From positions 1-11,542 of the forward strand of contig PFRK01000031.1 in the NCBI GenBank assembly GCA_002788475.1: a stretch of 11,542 nt of DNA, given 5' to 3'. Shown here piece after piece: positions 6,062 to 11,542 of this stretch (the first letter of the stretch is position 1; each line of letters starts with the position of its first letter). The notes under the pieces were generated by a model. It was not told the origin of the DNA. It worked only from the letters and a program-made list of their open reading frames with translations, and did no database searches. The translations under genes were made by a program, and so were the position numbers. The stretch comes from Candidatus Nomurabacteria bacterium CG_4_9_14_0_2_um_filter_32_10 (GTDB lineage: Bacteria; Patescibacteriota; Minisyncoccia; Phycocordibacterales; UBA9973).

Positions 6062-6241
6062 TTATTTAACCAAAAGACCATAACAAACAGAATCAGTTTT
6101 CCCAGGCATAGAAACAATGGTTTTATCTATTCCATAACATTTTGGAAAAACGACCCCTGGATAAGGTCCAAAAGAATATTTTTTAGGATAAAAAACAACA
6201 ACTAATAAAATTAAAATTATAAAAACAATTATTTTTTTCAT
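6062..6241 (-). CDS. Small membrane-anchored peptide with two CYG motifs
   Basis: I do not recognise this gene with certainty. The ATG at 6241 gives 59 residues: a KK start, one strongly hydrophobic segment at residues 4-17 (an uncleaved anchor or signal peptide), then about 40 residues that would lie outside the membrane. The exported part is rich in Gly, Pro and Tyr (YSFGPYPG) and has exactly two cysteines, each in a Cys-Tyr-Gly motif at 35-37 and 53-55. These could form a disulfide. There is no lipobox. Small anchored proteins of this style are common in Parcubacteria-like genomes, from general memory. It begins 19 bases after the helicase stop on the same strand and is probably cotranscribed. 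A TTG at 6268 would extend it and overlap the helicase, but ATG fits the signal-like start better. Confidence 0.65.
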   Translation of the reverse strand: MKKIIVFIILILLVVVFYPKKYSFGPYPGVVFPKCYGIDKTIVSMPGKTDSVCYGLLVK

Positions 6242-6260
6242 AAATAAATTATGTTCTTTT

Positions 6261-7511
6261 TTACACAAACGTCAATGCTATGCCCTTTTTGCCAGAACGG
6301 CCGGTGCGACCGATACGATGTACATATGTTTCGTAAGTTTGAGGAATGTCATAATTGATAACATGAGTCACGTCTGGGATATCTAGGCCTCTTGCAGCGA
6401 CATCCGTCGCTATTAATATACTAATCTGATCTTTTTTAAATAAATCTAAAGTACGGATACGTTCACGACTTCTCTTGTCGCCATGGATACATCCCACTTT
6501 AAACCCTAAATGAGCAAGATCTTTTGTAAGAGTATCTACGCTGTGTTTCATTTCTCTAAAAATTAAAACTTTGTTTGATCCTTCTTTCTTTAATACTTCA
6601 TGTAATTTTTCTAATTTTTCTTCTTTACTTCGTGTACGAATAACATCTTGATCAATATTTTTAGCAGTTTCTCCAGAAATCACAGAAATAAAAACAGGGT
6701 CTTTAAGAAATTCTGTCGTTAATTTTTTAACCTCTGCCGAAAGCGTCGCTGAAAAGAAAAGGGTCTGCCTATTTTCTTTTGGAACTTTAGAAAGTATAAA
6801 AACCATATCATCACGGAAACCCATATCAAGCATCCTATCTGCTTCATCAAGCACAACAGAATGACAAGTTGATAAATTTAAAACTTTTCTTATTATTAAA
6901 TCTTTTATTCTTCCTGGTGTACCAATAACAAATGACACTCCTCTTTTTATTTCACTTATTTGTCTCATTATTGGAAGTCCACCAACACAAGATGCAGAGA
7001 AAATCCCTAAACCAAATGATAATGTCCGAAAATCAGAATCTATTTGCATAGCAAGCTCTCTAGTAGGAGCCATAATCAAAACAATTTCTCTTTTATTCTG
7101 TCCTTTTGTTTTTACAATTTTTTGAATAAGAGGAAGAATAAAAGCTGCTGTTTTACCTGTACCAGTATTTGCCATACCAAAAACATCTTTTCCATCTAAT
7201 ATAGATTTCATAGCTTGGTCTTGAATAGGTCTTGGATTTATAAATCCAGCTCTTGCTATATTTTTATGAATTTGTGTATCAAAAGGAAAATCAACGAAAG
7301 TATGTTTTGAAACATAAGGTTTTTCTTCTATGTGTTGACCTTTTTTAATGAAACGAGAAAAATCTATCCGTTCCGAAAAACCTCTCTTTTTAGGACGAAT
7401 ATTATTTCTTTTAAATTTACCACTAGTAAATTTACGAACAGGTTTTGATTTAGAACTAAATTTAAGAGTCCCAAATTTCTTTGGTTTTAATGAATTATTA
7501 TTTTTATACAT
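6261..7511 (-). CDS. DEAD-box ATP-dependent RNA helicase
   Basis: RNA helicase of the RhlE/SrmB/CshA type, 416 residues. Motifs in order: Q motif around FINPRPIQDQ (90-99), Walker A ANTGTGKT (114-121), PTRELA (149-154), GG (177-178), TPGR (198-201), DEAD (222-225), SAT (254-256), IATDVAARGLD (367-377), and HRIGRTGR (398-405). The first 70 residues form a basic, low-complexity extension rich in Lys, Arg and Asn that probably binds RNA. The protein stops a few residues after motif VI (GIALTFV), so there is no C-terminal extension and the core ends unusually early. It probably unwinds rRNA or mRNA structure. It is divergent from thyA, with a near-consensus promoter and a leader of about 95 bases containing a GC-rich palindromic element. 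Confidence 0.94.
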   Translation of the reverse strand: MYKNNNSLKPKKFGTLKFSSKSKPVRKFTSGKFKRNNIRPKKRGFSERIDFSRFIKKGQHIEEKPYVSKHTFVDFPFDTQIHKNIARAGFINPRPIQDQAMKSILDGKDVFGMANTGTGKTAAFILPLIQKIVKTKGQNKREIVLIMAPTRELAMQIDSDFRTLSFGLGIFSASCVGGLPIMRQISEIKRGVSFVIGTPGRIKDLIIRKVLNLSTCHSVVLDEADRMLDMGFRDDMVFILSKVPKENRQTLFFSATLSAEVKKLTTEFLKDPVFISVISGETAKNIDQDVIRTRSKEEKLEKLHEVLKKEGSNKVLIFREMKHSVDTLTKDLAHLGFKVGCIHGDKRSRERIRTLDLFKKDQISILIATDVAARGLDIPDVTHVINYDIPQTYETYVHRIGRTGRSGKKGIALTFV

Positions 7512-7516
7512 ACTTG

Positions 7517-7567
7517 CCCGCTCTGGTCGCCCTTGGCGCTGCCTTAGGCAGATAAACCTCTGGCGGG
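7517..7567. repeat. GC-rich palindromic element in the helicase leader
   Basis: An outer stem, CCCGC (7517-7521) with GCGGG (7563-7567), encloses two adjacent hairpins: CGCC (7528-7531) with GGCG (7535-7538), and CTGCC (7539-7543) with GGCAG (7547-7551). The layout is a three-way junction. CTCTGG also appears twice, at 7521-7526 and 7558-7563. The block is far richer in G and C than its surroundings and ends 5 bases before the helicase ATG. It resembles an interspersed REP-like element or a structured leader. Confidence 0.55.
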
Positions 7568-7612
7568 ATGGGTGTCACTCCCAATATGTAAATAGTCGAG
7601 AATGATGTATAA

Positions 7613-7641
7613 AGAATAGCATTTCGTCGTTAATTTGTCAA
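7613..7641 (-). promoter_or_regulatory. Predicted helicase promoter
   Basis: TTGACA (7641-7636), a perfect -35 box, is followed by a 17-base spacer and TATTCT (7618-7613). The predicted start is near 7606. The -35 box overlaps, on the opposite strand, the TTGTCA box of a possible thyA promoter. Confidence 0.5.
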
Positions 7642-7671
7642 ATTTGTTAAGTATGTTATAAAAGTTATAAT
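7635..7671 (+). promoter_or_regulatory. Predicted thyA promoters, one nearly leaderless
   Basis: Two overlapping candidates exist. TTGTCA (7635-7640) with TATAAA (7657-7662) and TTGTTA (7644-7649) with TATAAT (7666-7671) both have 16-base spacers. The second has a perfect -10 box and would start near 7678, two bases from the ATG at 7680, giving an essentially leaderless mRNA. No Shine-Dalgarno motif precedes the ATG. Confidence 0.45.
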
Positions 7672-7679
7672 AGAAACAT

Positions 7680-8552
7680 ATGAAAGCTTATTTAGATATT
7701 GTAAAAAATGTTTTAGAAAATGGTAAAAAAATTGAAACTCGCCAAGGTCCTCCAGCCTATACTATTGCTGGAACTATTTTCGAACACGATATGTCAAAAG
7801 GTTTTCCATTACTCACAACAAAAAAAGTCCCTCTACGTTTAATTGCAACTGAACTAGAATTTTTTATAAATGGAATTACAGACAAAAAATGGCTACAAGA
7901 TAAAAATAATCATATTTGGGATGAATGGGCTAAACCCCAAAAAGCTCCATATGGACATAATGAAGCATCTAAAAAAAGAATGCTAGAAGAAAGAGATCTA
8001 GGACCAATATATGGTTTCCAATGGAGACATTTTAATGCACCCTATACAAATTATGACTCAGACTATACTAAACAAGGAATTGATCAACTAAAAAAAGTCG
8101 TCGAAATGTTAAAAACTAATCCCCGCGACAGAAGAATGATAGTCAGCGCTTGGAATCCATTACAATTTGATGAAATGGCTCTCCCTCCTTGCCATTATTC
8201 TTTTCAAATAACTACAATCGGCGATAAACTAAATTTAATGTGGAATCAACGTTCAGTCGATACAATGCTCGGACTCCCTTTTAATATTGCAAGCTATGCA
8301 CTACTACTTCATCTTCTAGCAAAAGAAAGCGGATTTAAAGAAGGTAAACTCGTAGGATTTTTAGGAGATGTTCATCTTTTTGAAAATCACGTAGAGGGAG
8401 CAAAAGAACAAGTATCACGAGATCCAAATAAATATCCATTGCCAAAAATAGAAACAGGAAACTGGAAATCAATTTTTGATTGGAAATCTGAAGATACAAA
8501 ACTTTTAGATTATCAAAGTTATGATAGGATCCCTTTTGAAATAGCAATTTAA
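7680..8552 (+). CDS. thyA: Thymidylate synthase
   Basis: Methylates dUMP to dTMP using 5,10-methylene-tetrahydrofolate and releases dihydrofolate, in the cytoplasm. The length of 290 residues reflects a small insertion near residues 83-105, between the E. coli (264) and L. casei (316) forms. Key residues are visible: Arg21, GFPLLTTKKV at 41-50, RDRR at 149-152 for dUMP phosphate from the partner subunit, nucleophile Cys171 in ALPPCHY, NQRSVD at 189-194, GLPFNIASYA, and the intact C-terminus IPFEIAI that closes the active site. The strand after Arg21 reads QGPPAYTIAG instead of the common TGTGTLSIFG. It is followed 42 bases later by folA, which recycles its dihydrofolate product, and lies near dCMP deaminase, which supplies dUMP. 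Confidence 0.97.
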   Translation: MKAYLDIVKNVLENGKKIETRQGPPAYTIAGTIFEHDMSKGFPLLTTKKVPLRLIATELEFFINGITDKKWLQDKNNHIWDEWAKPQKAPYGHNEASKKRMLEERDLGPIYGFQWRHFNAPYTNYDSDYTKQGIDQLKKVVEMLKTNPRDRRMIVSAWNPLQFDEMALPPCHYSFQITTIGDKLNLMWNQRSVDTMLGLPFNIASYALLLHLLAKESGFKEGKLVGFLGDVHLFENHVEGAKEQVSRDPNKYPLPKIETGNWKSIFDWKSEDTKLLDYQSYDRIPFEIAI

Positions 8553-8555
8553 GAC

Positions 8556-8585
8556 TATTCTATAATTCTATAGAATATTAGAATA
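8556..8585 (+). repeat. AT-rich palindrome between thyA and folA
   Basis: This 30-base near-perfect palindrome is centred between 8570 and 8571. TATTCTA pairs with TAGAATA and ATTCTA pairs with TAGAAT, with two mismatched pairs between. It fills most of the 42-base thyA-folA gap. No T run follows, so it is not an obvious terminator. It could be an RNA processing site, a protein site, or a block near the folA start. Confidence 0.55.
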
Positions 8586-8594
8586 ACAATTATT

Positions 8595-9086
8595 ATGATT
8601 TCAATAATCTCAGCAATAGGTAAAAATAATGAGATAGGAAAAAAGAATGACCTTCTTTGGAATTTGCCGGCAGATATGAAACATTTCAGAGAAACGACCA
8701 AAGGACACACAGTAATAATGGGTCAAAAAACATTTGAATCCATCGGACACCCACTTCCAAATCGTAGAAATATCGTTATCACTCTTGATAAAAGTTATCT
8801 ACGCCATGGCGTAGATGTAGTTCATTCAGTAAGAGAGCTTGAGAACCTATTAGATAAAAATATAGAAAATATTATCATTGGTGGAGGTATGGTTTATAAA
8901 TTATTTATAGATAAAGCAGATAAACTTTATATTACACATGTAGACGGAGAGTTTCTTGAAGCTGATACATTTTTTCCAGAAATTGAAAAAAATAAATGGG
9001 AAAAAATAAAAAGTGAAAAATATTTAAAAGATGATTTAAATAAATACGACTTGGAATTTGTAGAATATATTAAGAAAGCTTCTTAA
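8595..9086 (+). CDS. folA: Dihydrofolate reductase
   Basis: Reduces dihydrofolate to tetrahydrofolate with NADPH. The 163 residues match E. coli FolA (159) closely. The start MISIISAIGKNNEIGKKNDLLWNLPADM includes Asp27, the catalytic acid at the same number as in E. coli, in the NLPAD motif. GQKTFESIGHPLPNRRNIV at 53-71 and the cofactor loop IIIGGGMVYKLF near 107-118 follow, then LYITHVDGEFLEADTFFPE. It is the second gene of the thyA-folA operon, so it regenerates the cofactor that ThyA oxidises. No ribosome binding site is visible in the AT-rich palindromic gap. The last 17 bases overlap the end of the convergent kinase gene. Confidence 0.97.
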   Translation: MISIISAIGKNNEIGKKNDLLWNLPADMKHFRETTKGHTVIMGQKTFESIGHPLPNRRNIVITLDKSYLRHGVDVVHSVRELENLLDKNIENIIIGGGMVYKLFIDKADKLYITHVDGEFLEADTFFPEIEKNKWEKIKSEKYLKDDLNKYDLEFVEYIKKAS

Positions 9087-9624
9087 TTATTTCATCTAAT
9101 TTAGAATAAAATTCTTCTTTTGTCCCTTCGTTTAAAATAGTAAAATCAGCACGAGCTATTGGCCCTGCTTGATGCAAATTTTCTATTTGCGAATAATCAC
9201 GAGAAATTGCATCTTCTCTGTTTAATGGGCGATGAGGTCGAGTTTCTATTCTTTTGATACGTTCCTCTGGAGAGGCATATATAGCAAGAACTTTAAAAGA
9301 ATCTCCAAATTCTTTTTTAAATTCTAAATATTCTTCCCAACTATATAAACTTTCTACTAAAACATTTGGCGATTCTGGTAAATTCTTAATTTTTTCTATA
9401 GTCCGATCAGCATAAATAAGTTGTCCAAATTCTTCACGTAGTCTTTCTCTGGTTTTTCGCTCATTAGCTTCATTTATTTCTAAATTAATTCTCTTCATCT
9501 CATCAAAAGTAACATCACCAAAATAAACTTTCGGCCAACCGATTGTTTTCATTAAATATTCGACTGCTTCTGTTTTCCCAGATCCAAACAACCCAACTAT
9601 GGCTAGAATTATTTTTTTATCCAT
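9070..9624 (-). CDS. P-loop nucleotide kinase, UPF0200/dephospho-CoA-kinase-like
   Basis: Small P-loop phosphotransferase of 184 residues. Walker A is GLFGSGKT at 11-18. The segment FGDVTFDEMKR, then LREEFGQLIYADR, resembles the archaeal UPF0200 family, whose members are often named adenylate- or dephospho-CoA-kinase-like. A basic segment near residues 125-145 (ERIKRIETRPHRPLNREDAISRD) probably forms the lid. The end, GPIARADFTILNEGTKEEF, resembles dephospho-CoA kinase. The substrate cannot be decided from the sequence. The ATG follows the dCMP deaminase stop by two bases, with AAGGAT upstream as a possible Shine-Dalgarno motif inside that gene. A deoxynucleoside monophosphate or CoA-precursor substrate are both plausible. 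The 3' ends of this gene and folA overlap by 17 bases. Confidence 0.75.
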   Translation of the reverse strand: MDKKIILAIVGLFGSGKTEAVEYLMKTIGWPKVYFGDVTFDEMKRINLEINEANERKTRERLREEFGQLIYADRTIEKIKNLPESPNVLVESLYSWEEYLEFKKEFGDSFKVLAIYASPEERIKRIETRPHRPLNREDAISRDYSQIENLHQAGPIARADFTILNEGTKEEFYSKLDEIIKKLS

Positions 9625-9626
9625 AA

Positions 9627-10130
9627 TTACATATCCTTATAAGTCTGCATATCGCCTAAAATTATTAATTTAATTTTTGCTTGTTTAAAAATTTCTTTTG
9701 TTCTTTTTGCACCATGATAATCTTTCAAGGCAACCACCCGTATAATTCCAGAATTAATAATACTCTGTGCGCATTTATAACACGGCGTCATTTTGCAATA
9801 AACCGTGCCCCCTTCAATTGCGACTCCTATTCTTGCAGCATTATTTATAGCATTTTGTTCTGCATGTGATGTTCTGATGCAATGACGAGATTCTGTTCCA
9901 TCTTCATTTATAACAGTATGCATTTCGTGTCCAACTTCATCACAACTTGGCAATCCTGCCGGAGCTCCAACATACCCTGTAGATAGGATTCTTTTGTCTT
10001 TCACAATAACAGAACCAGCTCTCCCTCTATCACAAGTCCCGCGAGACCCAACCATTTCTGTTAATTGCAAAAAATACTCATCCCAAGATGGTCTTTTGTG
10101 TTTTGTAATTTTTTTATTAGTTTGCTTCAT
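9627..10130 (-). CDS. dCMP deaminase
   Basis: Zinc enzyme converting dCMP to dUMP, the thymidylate synthase substrate. It has 167 residues. The zinc and catalytic motif HAE is at 89-91 (Glu91 is the proton shuttle), and PCYKC at 116-120 gives Cys117 and Cys120. GSRGTCDRGRAGSVIVKD (28-45) is typical of the ComEB/T4-type dCMP deaminase, including the region used for dCTP regulation in allosteric members. CDEVGHEMH (63-71) probably adds the second zinc site seen in that type. It starts 21 bases after the CofE-like gene; the gap contains a 7-base tandem repeat. It is coupled to the kinase downstream. With ThyA and FolA nearby it completes dCMP to dTMP. Confidence 0.93.
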   Translation of the reverse strand: MKQTNKKITKHKRPSWDEYFLQLTEMVGSRGTCDRGRAGSVIVKDKRILSTGYVGAPAGLPSCDEVGHEMHTVINEDGTESRHCIRTSHAEQNAINNAARIGVAIEGGTVYCKMTPCYKCAQSIINSGIIRVVALKDYHGAKRTKEIFKQAKIKLIILGDMQTYKDM

Positions 10131-10137
10131 TATTTTA

Positions 10138-10154
10138 CTAAAAGCTAAAAGCTA
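10138..10154. repeat. Seven-base repeat at the CofE-like gene stop
   Basis: CTAAAAG occurs twice in tandem at 10138-10144 and 10145-10151, and CTA begins a third copy at 10152-10154. That CTA is the TAG stop of the CofE-like gene. The arrangement parallels the 7-base array that ends in the rpsL stop codon. Confidence 0.5.
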
Positions 10155-10862
10155 TCGCCTACCCTTCAATATACTACCAAAAAGTGGTAAATACAAATCG
10201 TCTTTTGGATTAATAAGAAGTTCTTTTTTATTAATTTTATTAGCAAATTCAATTGGGACATCAGTCATCAATGCAAGTGGTTGCTGTTCCTTCCCCTCAC
10301 CCATACAAAGCACTACGGAGGTCGCTAAACTATCCGCAACATCAGTCCGAGACATTTTTAAAACCCTACCAAAAATATCTTTCTTGCCACGATAATCACG
10401 AATACCTTTAAACCCAGCATAACCGAGAGATACTCCAACTATACCTGCTCGAAGTGGAAAAATCCTACTATCAGTGATAAGTATACCAAGATTTTTTATC
10501 TTAAATATTTTCTTTAAATCCTCTCTTATTTTTTTCGCAAATTGAAAACTATCTTTAGGAAGAAGAATGAGTTTACCTTTAGCGTTGGATTCATCAATAC
10601 CAGCTGAAGACATGACCATGCCATCCTTTATAGTAAGCCAAGTGAGTTTAGTTTTAATTGCAAAATCACTTTCTTCTTTTATCAATTTTATTTTTTGAGC
10701 TTTATTCTTATATAAAACTACTCTCCCCTCTGAAAGAGCCACAATTTTTGAAGTTATAACTAAAACAGAATTCTCAGGAATCCTTTTTATATATTTGAGA
10801 ATAAATTTAAGTAAGTTTTCATCTTCCTTAAATATTTTTGTTTTTACTACTTTGATTCTCAT
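10152..10862 (-). CDS. CofE-family gamma-glutamyl ligase-like protein
   Basis: Member of the F420-0:gamma-glutamyl ligase family, 236 residues from the ATG at 10862. Landmarks match the family: VLVITSKIVALSEGRVV at 33-49, AGIDESNAKGKLILLPKD at 87-104, an acidic/Ser-Arg site ITDSRIFPLRAGIVGVSLGYAG at 129-150, DYRGKKDIFGR at 156-166, and DVADSLATSVVLCMGEG at 174-190. Known CofE adds glutamate to F420 using GTP. No other F420 gene is in view, and Patescibacteria are not known for F420. A CofE-family protein (FolC2) is reported to replace FolC in Chlamydia, so folate glutamylation is a reasonable inference here beside thyA and folA. AGGTG upstream serves as a Shine-Dalgarno site. A longer start at 10889 reads through a palindromic element and is rejected. 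Confidence 0.85.
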   Translation of the reverse strand: MRIKVVKTKIFKEDENLLKFILKYIKRIPENSVLVITSKIVALSEGRVVLYKNKAQKIKLIKEESDFAIKTKLTWLTIKDGMVMSSAGIDESNAKGKLILLPKDSFQFAKKIREDLKKIFKIKNLGILITDSRIFPLRAGIVGVSLGYAGFKGIRDYRGKKDIFGRVLKMSRTDVADSLATSVVLCMGEGKEQQPLALMTDVPIEFANKINKKELLINPKDDLYLPLFGSILKGRR

Positions 10863-11538
10863 TGTTATTTTCACCTGCCCCCGATACATCGTGAGGACGG
10901 GCAGATCCTCCTCTTAATAAGCGTATTCCTATATATGAAAGCGGGGTATAAAAGAAACCCATTAACACTTTATAAATCCACCATGGTATGGTAATGGCAA
11001 TGATAACGGAAAGAGGGTATATTCCCCAAAAAGCCACAAGAGAAAAAATAGCACTATCTAGAAACTGAGACCACACATTTGACAAATTAGAACGAATCCA
11101 AAAATGTTTTTCTCCTATTCTTTTCTTAAAGAAAAAGAAAGCAAAAACATCTTGATATTCTGCAATAACAAAAGCAAGCAATGAAGCGATAGAAAAACGT
11201 AAGGACAAACTAAAAACTTGATTAAACCCATCCTTTACCCAAAGTGCGTTTCCTGACCAAGGCATTATCTGGGAAACTATTGTATAAATCAGGAAAATAA
11301 ACGTACTCACAAAACCAGCTAGAACAAATAATTTAGCCATCCTCTTACCATATACTTCTCCAATTATGTCCGTCATCATAAAAACAAATGGAAAGAAAAA
11401 AACAGCTACCGATAAGTGTGTATCAAAAAGAAAGGGCATCAGCTTGATGCCTAGTGTATTAGCAGCAATAAGTGAAGTAATATAAAGAGTTAGACAAATG
11501 AGAATTTTTTTATAATCCTTTTCTGTAAGCTGTTGCAT
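10828..11538 (-). CDS. VUT/YhhQ-family queuosine-precursor transporter
   Basis: Integral membrane protein of 236 residues in the COG1738 family, known in E. coli (YhhQ) for uptake of queuosine precursors. Six hydrophobic stretches are visible, roughly residues 11-29, 43-58, 68-92, 112-137, 158-185 and 187-207. Family motifs are TDIIGEVYGKRMAK at 56-69, AEYQDVF at 126-132, and FWIRSNLSNVWSQFLDSAIFSLVAFWG at 146-172. Normal members end near residue 209. The last 26 or so residues here are hydrophilic, encoded by a GC-rich palindrome plus 35 bases of overlap with the next gene, so they look acquired. The ATG at 11538 suits the family. The substrate is not proven; related vitamin-like compounds are possible. 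Confidence 0.9.
   Translation of the reverse strand: MQQLTEKDYKKILICLTLYITSLIAANTLGIKLMPFLFDTHLSVAVFFFPFVFMMTDIIGEVYGKRMAKLFVLAGFVSTFIFLIYTIVSQIMPWSGNALWVKDGFNQVFSLSLRFSIASLLAFVIAEYQDVFAFFFFKKRIGEKHFWIRSNLSNVWSQFLDSAIFSLVAFWGIYPLSVIIAITIPWWIYKVLMGFFYTPLSYIGIRLLRGGSARPHDVSGAGENNNENQSSKNKNI
10875..10904. repeat. GC-rich palindromic element in the yhhQ 3' end
   Basis: CTGCCC (10875-10880) pairs with GGGCAG (10899-10904). Inside, CGAT (10882-10885) pairs with ATCG (10888-10891). The element is a GC-rich island in AT-rich DNA. It lies in the coding frame of the transporter C-terminus and just upstream of the CofE-like gene, whose AGGTG ribosome site overlaps its edge. It looks like an interspersed REP-type repeat. 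Confidence 0.55.
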
Positions 11539-11542
11539 AATT

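Noticed and set aside
8335..8547. Minus-strand frame of 70 codons inside thyA
   Set aside because: Antisense shadow of a conserved coding region.
9681..10395. Plus-strand open frames opposite the deaminase and CofE-like genes
   Set aside because: Shadows of recognised minus-strand genes; no start signals and no recognisable domains.
10863..10889. Longer start for the CofE-like protein
   Set aside because: The extra residues come from the GC-rich palindrome; the ATG at 10862 has AGGTG at good spacing and begins the family alignment.

Overview
The window is AT-rich, gene-dense bacterial DNA with very short intergenic gaps and few Shine-Dalgarno motifs. The small ribosomal-protein and nucleotide genes, the CofE-family ligase, the archaeal-looking P-loop kinase and the tiny membrane-anchored peptide resemble Patescibacteria (candidate phyla radiation, Parcubacteria-like). 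That placement is an inference from gene content and style, not a search result.

Layout. Bases 1-839 (-) hold a CAD-like dihydroorotase cut by the window edge. Bases 991-4197 (-) are the str operon rpsL-rpsG-fusA; dihydroorotase follows fusA where tuf would often sit. An M50 metalloprotease (4355-4972, -) lies upstream of rpsL and diverges from rpmB (5171-5419, +). A ParD/RelE-type toxin-antitoxin pair (5505-5979, -) faces rpmB. Next come a 59-residue anchored peptide and a DEAD-box RNA helicase (both -), then the divergent pair thyA-folA (+). Converging on folA is a minus-strand run: a VUT/YhhQ-family transporter, a CofE-like glutamate ligase, dCMP deaminase and a P-loop kinase.

How the genes fit. 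The right half reads as a deoxypyrimidine and folate module. dCMP deaminase makes dUMP, ThyA methylates it to dTMP, and FolA recycles the dihydrofolate. The CofE-like protein may glutamylate folate rather than F420, which is inferred. The left half is translation machinery, plus dihydroorotase for UMP synthesis.

Non-coding structure is the most unusual part. The rpsG-fusA gap holds a long inverted repeat whose arm abuts the fusA start and competes with a local hairpin. A 17-bp stem follows fusA. GC-rich palindromes sit in the helicase leader and in the yhhQ 3' end. Seven-base tandem repeats abut two stop codons. The toxin-antitoxin promoter has its -10 box inside a perfect palindrome. No tRNA, rRNA, CRISPR array or transposase is visible, and no gene-free stretch exceeds 300 bases.
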